Under the pieces are notes generated by a model. It was not told the DNA's origin and made no database searches. It saw only the letters and a list, made by a program, of their open reading frames with translations. This document shows positions 49,772 to 59,293 of a stretch of DNA of 64,000 nt, piece by piece. The position numbers and the translations under genes are program-made. Within the stretch, counting starts at the first letter, position 1. Every line of letters starts with the position of its first letter. Source of the stretch: Nyssa sinensis (lineage: Eukaryota; Streptophyta; Magnoliopsida; Cornales; Nyssaceae); contig CM018031.1 of the NCBI GenBank assembly GCA_008638375.1, positions 60,442,688-60,506,687 on the forward strand, given 5' to 3'.

Positions 49772-52320
49772 TAAATTACATTTACCTCCCCTGATAGAAA
49801 CCTCCCCTATACTTTCTGAAATAACATTGTCCCCCCTCTGGTTTCAATGTCAGTAACAGATTCCCCCCTCCCGTCAGAAGCCGTTAGTTAACCTAACGGA
49901 AATTAATGATGTAAGCAATAAATTTGATCAAAATGTCAAAGTTGCCCCTAAAAATAATAGAAGGACAACTTTACCCTTAAAAAACTATTTTAAAATTACA
50001 ATAATAACCTTTTGCACATGTTATGTGTAAACCAAATTTAATTTTTCTGTAAAACTATAAATCCTTTCTAAAATTCTTCTCTTTGGGAAAAAAATATTTT
50101 ATCTCTCTAAATTTTTTGCAAAATCTTTTATCTCTAGTTTTTTTTTTTCTAAAATCTTTTTCACTAAAGTTATTTATGAGTTTCTTTCTAAAATTCATTT
50201 ATCTATGAAAAAAAAAAAGGTACTAAAAAATTATTTTTTAAAATTATCTCTTGAATTATCTTTGTCCAAATTTATTTTTCTAAAACTTAATTTAAAATAT
50301 TTCATAAATTAATAAAAATATAAAAATAAAAAATATATTGTGAAAAAAAATATAAATAAAATTTGGCTTTCATTTTGTAATGCTAATATTTAATGATTTG
50401 GCCTTTAACATCAATGAATTAGTTTTAATTTTAAATTGATCAAAATTCAACCTTTACAAAAACTTCAGAACCTCAAAAAAAAAAAAAAAAATTGGAAAGT
50501 AAAGCAAAGCCCCAAGGGCTACATCAAAACAGGAGAAAAACCAAAAGAAACCAAAAAATTCATGGCAACTTTTTATTTGATTCCTTCAATGTATCATTAA
50601 GGTTCTAATTGTTTCTACAGAAAAATAACAATAAAAGAACATAATAACCAATTATACAAATATACACACAGAACCCATCATTATCATCTTAATTCATATG
50701 CAATCCATATCAAGAGGAAATGAGAAAAAAAATTGATTCGCACGTTAAACAATATACAATGTAATCAAATGAATGGACTAAGACATGCAAAGTAACTGCA
50801 AGTCATAATTTCGCCATTGAACACCTTATAAAAATTCTTTAACTAATATGAGAGAATTCCAAAGTCTTCAATGACAGAATGACATCTCATGTTTTTTTTT
50901 AAAAAAAAATTAAAGTTTCGAATCATGAACTGAATTTGTTAATAATATAATTAATTTCTTAGTAATGAATTAAATTTGTTTATAAATTATATTTATAAAT
51001 AAATACTTTTTCTTGTTGAGGAAAACAAAGGCTAATGTGAAGGAACCACCCTCTTATTATATGAAAATAATTATAATTCTAAATTATGAGAATCACTTGC
51101 ATAAAGAAGAAAAAATCCCATTTAATTATGTTAAAATAAAGATAATTTCAACTCAAAAGATTAAGTCGTGCCAAAGTAAATACTTACTTGTTCAATTTTA
51201 AGTTTCTTTGGTAAATTGCCCTAATTAGCTTTTAAACTCTAATATAAATATGTTTTCGTTTCTATTAATTTTATTCTATCATTTCATTTTTTAATATTTT
51301 TTATAGTAAAAAGAACAAAAACTTTAATAATAACGTGTTATAGTTCGAATTTGTAAAAATTATAAAAAATTACTCTTAATAATTTCTTAAAATATAATTT
51401 TTTTAAAATATCCTGTCATATATGTTTTTGATTATTTTTTGTTATTATTTGTGCATTAGGAAAAAAACAATTGAAAGATATAACCAAAAGATAAACGCCC
51501 GGTTAATTTTGTTTTGAAATCAATGCATGAAAGGATGAAATAAGCACATAAAAGTCAATTAAATTACAAAGAAAATTCGTAAAATATAAGCATCCCAATT
51601 TTATTTTTTTTTATACAAACCCATATAACGATTATTCAAATGAAAATAAAAAATAAAAAATTGAAACAATGCATCACCAAGCAAGAATCAACTATTAATA
51701 GATGAGCAACAAATGAGATATTCATAGACAAATTTCTCTCTCTAAAAAATCTCAATCTCTGAAATTCCTAAAGTCTCTCTTAAATCCCAAACTAACCTTT
51801 CTCAGATTTTCCCACAACACAACTGGTTGTCAATCTGAACATCAAAACACAAAACTCCATTTGATGAAGAGCTCCATCACCGTCCAAATCTCCTTCTCTC
51901 ACCATACTCTGTATCTCATCGTCTCTCAAATCTTGCAACCCAAGCAGAGCAGAGTTCCTCTTAAAGCTCTCAAATGTGATGACTTCCTTTTCACCATCCA
52001 TCAGCAACCGATACCCCCTACACAGCTCTTCAATCAGCCCTTCCCCACCTAGCCTTTCAGCCATAACTAGCAGCAGGTGCTCAAGGGATTAGCTTCTAAT
52101 TTTGGAAATTTGAGACCTACATGAGAGAGGAGAGAGAGTGTTAACGACTTTTTGATAAAATTATAATATTAAAATAAAAAAATAAATTCGTAATTTTACT
52201 AATTTTGTTAACGGTGTTAAGGAGACAAGACTGACAGGAGAAGACAGTGTTATTTCAAAAAATATAAGAGATAATTTTATAATTGTCAAAAATTTTAAAA
52301 GAGGTAACTGTAATTATCTC
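49769..52320. mobile_element. Candidate long-TIR element enclosing an EF-hand gene
   Basis: The left end (49,769-49,892: GAGTAAATTACATTTACCTC, CTTTCTGAAATAACATTGTC, CCGTCAG, CCGTTAGTTAAC) and the reversed right end (52,320-52,208: GAGATAATTACAGTTACCTC, TTTTTTGAAATAACACTGTC, CTGTCAG, CCGTTAAC) align in order over about 115-125 bp. Both ends touch (TA)n runs. Nothing between 49,900 and 50,500 supplies a nearer partner for the left arm. The enclosed 2.3 kb includes the gene at 51,792-52,064. Either the element captured the gene, or two separate MITE ends happen to flank it. Confidence 0.45.
51792..52064 (-). CDS. KIC/PBP1-like single EF-hand calcium-binding protein (90 aa)
   Basis: The frame has no introns and carries one canonical EF-hand loop, DLDGDGALHQME, with Ca ligand positions D59, D61, D63 and E70. 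It is preceded by a helix ending VREG and followed by FCVLMFRL. The upstream LCRGYRLLMD..ITFESFKRNSALLGL segment is the degenerate first helix-loop-helix typical of plant KIC (kinesin-interacting) and PBP1 (PINOID-binding) proteins. Those family members bind a target protein when Ca rises. Relatives are usually somewhat longer, with an acidic or helical C-terminal tail; here the tail is only about 13 residues (SCVVGKSEKG), so it may be a short paralogue or a 3'-altered copy. It sits inside the TIR-bounded segment 49,769-52,320, with one arm starting 143 bp upstream of the start codon. Confidence 0.8.
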   Translation of the reverse strand: MAERLGGEGLIEELCRGYRLLMDGEKEVITFESFKRNSALLGLQDLRDDEIQSMVREGDLDGDGALHQMEFCVLMFRLTTSCVVGKSEKG

Positions 52321-52616
52321 TATATATATATATATATATATATTTTTTATTAGTACAAATTTTCATGTATTTTCAAATAATAATGATTAAATGAATCGAC
52401 AGAAGTTGACGGACGGTTGGAAGCAGATTTTATTGCGCTGCATACCTGCTCCTGCTAGTGGTTCAATCCAGCAACAATAACTGCGGCCACTGACCTATAT
52501 CATCCCCCCCGCCCCCCCAATATAATTAATGCACACCATATTGACATTGAAAGATCCGTGCAGTGTCATATCGACCTCAATGATGAGTGTCATTTATTTA
52601 TTAGTCGGTATATTAT

Positions 52617-52985
52617 TAGAAATGGTAATTTGTCATGTTTTATAAGATACCCACTTTCGTTTCGTTTTTAATAAAATAAGTATAAAATATTCATAAATAA
52701 GATTAGGACAGAATCAGAATGTGATTTTTAAAATCTCATTGAATTCAGGACGGATTCAAAAAAATAATCATCCCGTCCCCGCCCCGCCCCGCCCTACCAT
52801 ACCCTGTTTATATATTAAGTTTTTTTTATTTATTTTTATATACACTATATTTACCGATAAATAATATTATATAAAATTAGTTTTAAGATTTTTCATATGA
52901 CACTTATATTTTATTTTTTTTTATATTAGTTATTTTGGCAAAAGAAAATTAATTTACTTATCAAAATAAAAGTTTTAACTTACTT

Positions 52986-53021
<36 letters not shown>

Positions 53022-53157
53022 ACCTCGGGGCAGGATGAGATGGAGTTGGAGAATATAAACAGAATCGGGATCGGAGCCGGGTTAAATTTCTAAACGAGAC
53101 GGGGTCGGGGTTAAAAAAGAGTCATTCTATCCCAAACTCGTCCCGTTGTCATTCCTA
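52617..53157. mobile_element. hAT-type MITE, copy 2 (541 bp)
   Basis: It is flanked by near-identical 8 bp repeats, TATATTAT and TGTATTAT (7 of 8). Ends read TAGAAATGGTAAT and, reversed, TAGGAATGACAAC. It is homologous along its length to 4,245-4,781, including the central TTTATATATTAAGTTTTTTT stretch and the terminal CCCCGCCCC/GGGGTCGGGG-type motifs. Confidence 0.75.
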
Positions 53158-53376
53158 TGTATTATATTTGATCCCATAAATACTTAAAGACATATTAAAA
53201 AGGACAGTGATTGATTTCATATTGGATTGGTGAAAAAAAATTTTATTTAAATGTGTTGGAATCTTATTACATTACACATGTAATCAAAAGATATTTTTTT
53301 TCTATTTATATATATATATATATATATCATGTAATTATTTAATTTTAAATAAAAAATAAAATAAAAAAGTACACGA

Positions 53377-55315
53377 TGTATAATAGATTTGGTACTCTAA
53401 AAATATAGAAAGTTATTTTTGAGTTGTATTACAATTGTTTAATCTTTTATTTTAATTTGTACATAATTTCTCTACTTTCCTAATTTTATTAAGATTAGTA
53501 TAGAAAATATAGAAATTAGTAGTTTCCTATTCGAATTAATAGTCTTTATTATTGTAACATTAATATAAAAATAGAAATTTTGATTTCATAGTAAAGTAGT
53601 AGTGTTTGAGAACTATAAATATGATATAATATGTCTTTATGATTAAGTTTTTTATCAATATTAATTCAATTACGAATTTTGAATAATTTTTTCTCTTGTT
53701 GGGTGAGGAGTTCCCATGTTACTTGTTCTATAAAGAATTCGACGTGTTTGATTTTCCTTCCACGTTTCCGTTCCGCATTATTTGGTATCAAAGTTAGAAT
53801 TTGCTTGGTTTGATGGCAATTAATAGAGATAGAATCAAAAATCTCATTGACGTTTGACGTGAGATGGAGGATGAATGGGCGGCAATTAACTACCAAGGGC
53901 AACAGTTAGCACAGATCAAAGATCAGATTGGTACTATACAACAGACGCTCATGCAAATTAATTTTAATGTCTCCAAAGACCTTCTAGTCGACAGGAATTG
54001 CGCTGAAAGATTTACTCGAGGTCAACTTGAAGACAGAGTTATTCATAATTACCAAAAACTTTCAGATTTTGATGGTAATTTTTATCTTGAAGACTTTCAT
54101 AATTGAATTTATGAATTAGATGATTGTCTTAATGATTTGAAACTTTGAGAAGAAAATAAATATTTTTGGACAGAAAATAAACTTATTGGATTCGCGAAAA
54201 GATGGTGCCTTGATTTACAAAGTCATAGACAAATGTAAAGAAAAAGATGTATTTGTTCATGGCCAAGATTAATGAAACTGCTTATGAATAGATTTTTGTC
54301 AAGAAATTATTTACAAATTTTAGAAGATAAACACAGACCAACATAAGAAAGCATCAAGGAAGAAATTCACATCCTTACAGAGAACTCTCTTGTCATAAAA
54401 AATGAAGATCAAATTAAGTCTTTCATACCTTGAAGAAAATTACAAAGAGTCAATAGAAAATAAAGTTGAATTTATTTCTATTGATGTTATTGAAACAGTT
54501 GGTGCAATGGAAAAAGAAGGGGAATTCATTGAGAGTTCTGTTACGGAGAAAAAAGAAGAAAATTCATACTTAATAGATTCAACAAACTCTTTTATGGAAG
54601 AGAAAACATAAATTTCAATGTTAGTTGTCAATGGTAAAGATGGAAACGAACTTGAATTTGCGAATGATGATTCTTATACTTCCAAAAATATTGAACTTAT
54701 TGGCGATCATGAAGATAATTTTTATTTCAGTATAGGAACACAATTATCATTAATACAAGAGCATAGAGTTATGGATTTCATGAAAGATGTGGTAGAAGAA
54801 CTCTTTGAATATTTGTTTATTCAATTATTATTGTTAGATTATGGAAGAGTTCGTGGCCGCATACATTTAATTAACTCGAGTATGAGTTATTTTCAAGTAG
54901 AAAAGACTGATGTAGGACAGATTTAGTACCCTAAAAATATGAAAATTTATTTTAGAATTGTATTTGTATTGTTTATTTTTTTATTTTAATTTATTCATAA
55001 TTTCTCTAGTTTCCTAGTTTTATTAGGATTAATCTAGAAAATAGAGAACTTAGTAGTTTGTTATTCAAATTACTAGTCTTTATTGTAGTAGAATTAATAT
55101 AAAAATAGAAGTTTTGATTTCCTAATCAAAGTAGTAAAGTTTTAGAACTAGAACTATAAATATGATGTAATAAGTTTTTATGGTTAAGTTTTTTATCAAT
55201 ATTAATTCAACTAGAACTAAAAATTATTTTCTCTTGTTAGGTGAATAATCCCCATGTTACTTGTTCTATAAGAAATTCGACGTGTTCGATTCTCCTTCCA
55301 CGTTTCTATTTCACA
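53377..55315 (+). mobile_element. Gag-only (TR-GAG-like) LTR retrotransposon
   Basis: LTRs are 53,377-53,777 (401 bp) and 54,911-55,315 (405 bp), diverged but homologous end to end. A degenerate tRNA-Met primer site (TTTGGTATCAAAG) follows the left LTR near 53,781. The interior is only 1.1 kb, with a broken gag and no pol. A GTACA pair (53,369-53,373 and 55,319-55,323) might be a target duplication if the ends lie a few bases further out. Related to the element at 45,264-46,640. Confidence 0.8.
53864..54926 (+). pseudogene. Decayed Ty3/gypsy-type gag remnant
   Basis: Readable pieces in order: a coiled N-terminal part (QLAQIKDQIGTIQQTLMQI), then LSDFDGNFYLEDFHN (the usual gag DFDG.xxPEDFLDW motif), IYELDDCL, KLIGFAKRW (usual KLKGxAxxWW), and RFLSRNYLQIL (usual RFLPxNYxQxL). 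In-frame stops and shifts separate them (e.g. at 54,104 and 54,609). An acidic C-terminal part follows to 54,926. It cannot make a full Gag today. Confidence 0.65.
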
Positions 55316-55410
55316 TTTGTACATGTATAATGTATATGTGATAGATTATGATAATAACACATAAACAACGAAAAAGACGTTCCTCTCTTCCAGTATGAAA
55401 CTAAACATTG

Positions 55411-55581
55411 TCCTTAATAAAATAAATGAGTTGCTTGCTAAATATGTAAGATATTTATTAATTCAAGTGCAATGCGTTTGAAATCAATGATAATATTATC
55501 CTTGATAAAATAAATGAGTTACCTACGGAAAATGTAAGATATTTATTAATTCAAGTGCAATGCATATGAAATCAATGGTTA
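55411..55581. repeat. 88 bp tandem duplication
   Basis: The units begin TCCTTAATAAAATAAATGAG (55,411) and TCCTTGATAAAATAAATGAG (55,499). Both contain ATTAATTCAAGTGCAATGC. The copies differ at several positions, so this is older than the 11.7 kb duplication. Confidence 0.75.
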
Positions 55582-56099
55582 AGAGCTCATTATTCAACCC
55601 CAAGATGTCACTACAAAATGAGAAAATAGTCTAGTAAATAATGTAGTATGTAGAAATTTTATACTCATCCAAATCAAATTCTAACATGTGTTATATATTT
55701 AAAATTAAAGTATCAGTATGACATCATATCTGTGCCATGTTTGAAACCATTTTTAATGAAAATAAAAATTTTTCATTTCATATAATCCTTCTTTTTTTTG
55801 GCTGATCAAGACAATATATATTGTAAATAAAGCATATGAAATATTTATATTTATATTAAAAAAATTATTTAATATAATGCTTTAGGCCTGAATTATATGT
55901 TGAGTCGGTCCTGTTACCATTGGACGTTTTTTCCTACAGAATGAGCATTTTACTGAGTGATCTGCGGTCCATGCTGGTATCTTGTTATGTCCAAAAGAAA
56001 ATTTAAAAATTCAGTTCAACAATTATTGTAGTAATGAGACATAAACATTATTGAAATTTTATAATCTCATGTGTACAAGAGTCATATTATTATTTTACA
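55582..56099. other. AT-rich intergenic DNA
   Basis: No gene or defined element is seen between the tandem duplication and the first sequence recognisable as P450 intron. Confidence 0.4.
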
Positions 56100-57254
56100 C
56101 AATTTTACAAAGCTCGATAAAATGTGTATATTAAAAAAAATTCTCACTTCCCAACAAGTATGAGACATAAATATTATAAAATACTTATGTATCCCAACAA
56201 AATAATATAATAATAAAATATTTTTGATGCATCTAAAGAAATTCAATATTTGATACCAAACTTTGAGACAGAGTATTCATTTAAATTTTAAAGATGATAG
56301 TCCTTGAATAGTTGAATAAAAATTAGGTAGGAGTTGATATGTTAATTTAAAGATGGATACTAGCCGGCTCCATATCAAAGTACATGATATTTCTATTTAT
56401 TTTGAAGTCAAATATTATTTTTTAAAGATTTGTGGACGATGTACATTTTCTGTTAGGCCTGTGTGGTATGTAGTATTGCTAAATTAGGACAGACAACTTA
56501 AAAAAACTTAAAAGCTATACTCATGTTATTTTTATTATGATTTTATAAATATTTAAATTATACATGAAATAACTCTTCTGCTTGTTAGAGTACCTTTTCT
56601 AATGAATGGGAAAGTCTTTCTGCTCTGGGTAAATGAGATTTCATTCAAATCAAAAGGTTGGGAAAGTCTATTTTAATGTGGGTACATCTGAGATATGAAA
56701 AACCCAATTCTCAAAAGACATTTCCCAGAAGTAACATAATCGTAAATGAGATTAATCTAGATATGTTTTTATAACTGAAAAAAAAAAAACTCATCAATAG
56801 GATTGAACATTATACACCCACTTAAAATATTTAACATTCCTAAAAAAAATGATGGAAATTGTTACTCATGTACCATATCATCTCTTTTATCCTTTTAATC
56901 TTCAAATCAATCAATTTTAAATAAAGTTTTTTTCTTGTCTTATAATGAGCATATTTTGTAGATTCTCATCTCCGCCAGTTCAGAAGCCACAGGTGAGACA
57001 TTAATATGAGCTCTTTTTTTACTATTGAACAATCGTCATGTGTTAAAAAGAGCCCAAGAAGAGTTGGACATCCATATAAGAAGAGAAAAATGGATAAAAG
57101 AATCAAATATTCAGAATCTAACATACCTGCAAGCCATTGTCAAAGAAACATTACGCTTATATCCACTAGGTCCCCTAGCAGGACCTCGACAGGCCCTAGA
57201 AGACTATTACATTAATGGCTATTATGTTCCGAAAGGTACTTGTTTAATCGTTAA
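56100..57254 (+). pseudogene. Truncated CYP82-type P450 relic (partial intron and exon 2)
   Basis: About 56,100-56,231 and 56,568-56,961 match the intron of the two plus-strand copies; 56,232-56,567 is unrelated inserted DNA. Exon 2 starts at 56,962 after a conserved TTTTGTAG acceptor. It meets an in-frame TGA at 57,007-57,009, where the relatives have Trp in the IWALSLLLNN motif. The I-helix Gly is also changed (AGSE to ASSE). Homology stops at 57,254, before PERF and the heme loop, and the next base begins the upstream flank of the intact gene. Exon 1 is absent. It is a recombination leftover with no function expected. Confidence 0.9.
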
Positions 57255-57888
57255 TAAATAAATTGAGTATAATATGACAAAATTAAAAATTAGATAAGAT
57301 AAAAAAATAAACGAATTAAATGACAATAAATTAATAGTTAAAAAATAAAAGTATCAGTTTTAAAATAACGAGCAATTCTTACTTTTATGTTAGACTTATA
57401 TGCATATATATATATATATATATTTGTATGTCTATATATTTATATTGTTGTAAAAATAATAATTTATCAAACAAAAATTAGAAAAAAAATAATATAAATA
57501 ATTTACATAATTCGACAAAATATTTATATTCATAAATATAATTATATTTATATTCATAAATATAATTATATTTTTTACTATATAAAAAATAATATTATAT
57601 CACAATTAAATCATAATCTAATCGAAAAATTGGAATTCACAATCAAACAAACATACAGTGGATGGACAGTCTGACATTGATTATTATGTTGCTGACCTGA
57701 TAATGAAGCTGCTTTCCAGCAACAATGTCTCGACTCGTGCAATACACGTGCTTATCTTGACGTATCGACCTCAGTCACCATGTAATGGGCTCAAACTTTC
57801 TTATACTGAAATTGTTGTTTCCAATGGAAAAGATAATGCTACAGTAAACTTCATTTCATCTTAGATATAGTATTTTATTTAAGAAAAA

Positions 57889-58380
57889 ATTTTAAAATAT
57901 TTTTTACAATTCAAAAATTCATGATATATTTATTTTATTTAAAAGATTCAAAAAAAAAATTAATACAAAAAGTTCAATTGTTAATTTTCATTTTAACACT
58001 GTTAAAAAATATTATTGATTAGACTAAAATAACCTTCAAGATATATTTTAAAAAATACTAAATAATAGATATAACAAATTTTTCAATTCAAAAAAAATAT
58101 AACATTTTTTATTTATCTAGAATACCTGAAAAATAAATTTTTACTTTATAAAATATTATGACTTTTTGAGATTAAAAAATTTATTTTATATATTTTTTAG
58201 TATTTATTTTTAAAATGTATCTTGAATGTTATTTTAATATAATCAATAATATTTTTTACCTGTGTTAATATAAAAATTAATAATTAGACCTTTTGTATTT
58301 AAAGTGTTTTTTGAATTTTTTAGATAAAAAAAAAGTATTATAAATTTTTTGGATCGAAAATTTATTTTAGAGACCTCTTA
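57889..58380. mobile_element. Foldback MITE with long arms, copy in duplication 2
   Basis: Same position and sequence family as 39,089-39,580, so it was present before the segment duplicated. It lies about 0.9 kb upstream of the intact P450. Confidence 0.65.
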
Positions 58381-58552
58381 GTGAATGATCTCGAAATTAT
58401 AAATACAATAAATAAAATAAATAAAAGTTTAATTTCTAAATCATATAATAATTAAATTATTGTTTTACATGAGTTTGAGTTTATAAAATTAATTTTAACT
58501 TCTATTGTCATGAACATTATAATAGCCTAACATAATCTTCACGATATGCTCC

Positions 58553-58585
<33 letters not shown>

Positions 58586-58750
58586 TGATACCATTATGAC
58601 ATGAGAAACATGAATCATAGCCAATAAATATAATTTTGACATGATGGTCATGAACATGACTAACCTAATCTTCATGACATGCCCATTTATCTTGTCTGAT
58701 ACCTAATATGACATGTGATAAATTAATAATACAAAAAAGATCCTTGTTAG

Positions 58751-59123
58751 ATTCTTTCACATCGCTTATTTCTAGTTTCTCTGGTCTATTTACATGATTG
58801 ATTGTCCCTCTCCTTAACGCCTGAATTTTAAAGAGCTGAATGGGCTGAGCCTCCAATTTTCAATATAGTGTCAGAGTCAGGCCAGGTCTCTAACCCTGAG
58901 CTAGAGGAGTTAGGGCCGCTCACTTGGCTTCTCTCTAATTCCTCTGGTCTATCTATATGATTGGCTGCCCCTCTCCTTAACACCTGCGCTTTAAGAAGCG
59001 CGTTGAATTGTCCCGTTTCTAGTTCCTCTGATTTATTTATATGGTTAGTTGCCCCTCTCCTTAACACCTGAATTTTAAAGAGCTAAATGAACTGCGCCTC
59101 CAATTTTCAACAAAATTCTTTCA
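58751..59123. mobile_element. 355 bp insert in the P450 upstream region, with internal repeats
   Basis: The insert (58,760-59,114) is absent from the homologous site near 39,962. It is bracketed by the 9 bp direct repeat ATTCTTTCA (58,751-58,759 and 59,115-59,123). It contains three imperfect copies of a unit of roughly 90 bp (landmarks CTCTGGTCTAT and CCCCTCTCCTTAACACCTG). On the minus strand these read as a repeated peptide, LRRGAxNHIxRPEELE. There are no clear terminal inverted repeats, so the element type is unknown. Confidence 0.65.
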
Positions 59124-59138
59124 AATTACAAATATAGT

Positions 59139-59149
59139 TATATATAAAA
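59139..59149 (+). promoter_or_regulatory. Putative TATA box of the intact plus-strand P450
   Basis: TATATATAAAA lies about 150 bp upstream of the ATG at 59,294. The equivalent position of the dead copy lacks the whole stretch of about 25 bp. Placement fits a start of transcription near 59,170-59,180 and a 5' leader of about 120 nt. Confidence 0.5.
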
Positions 59150-59293
59150 TGACAAAAGCAAAACAGGTCATGCGTTAAATGATTTTTCTTTTCTTCTTTT
59201 TTTTTTACCCAGAGTCTGTCCCTAGCCTTTTCACTATTAATATGCGTGCAAGTCTTGGATATGTTACCAATACATTATTCCATTACCTGCATC

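Noticed and set aside
58665..59067. Minus-strand frames upstream of the intact P450 as a gene
   Set aside because: They arise from the tandem units of the 355 bp insert; no start context or complete domain. Kept as a finding instead.
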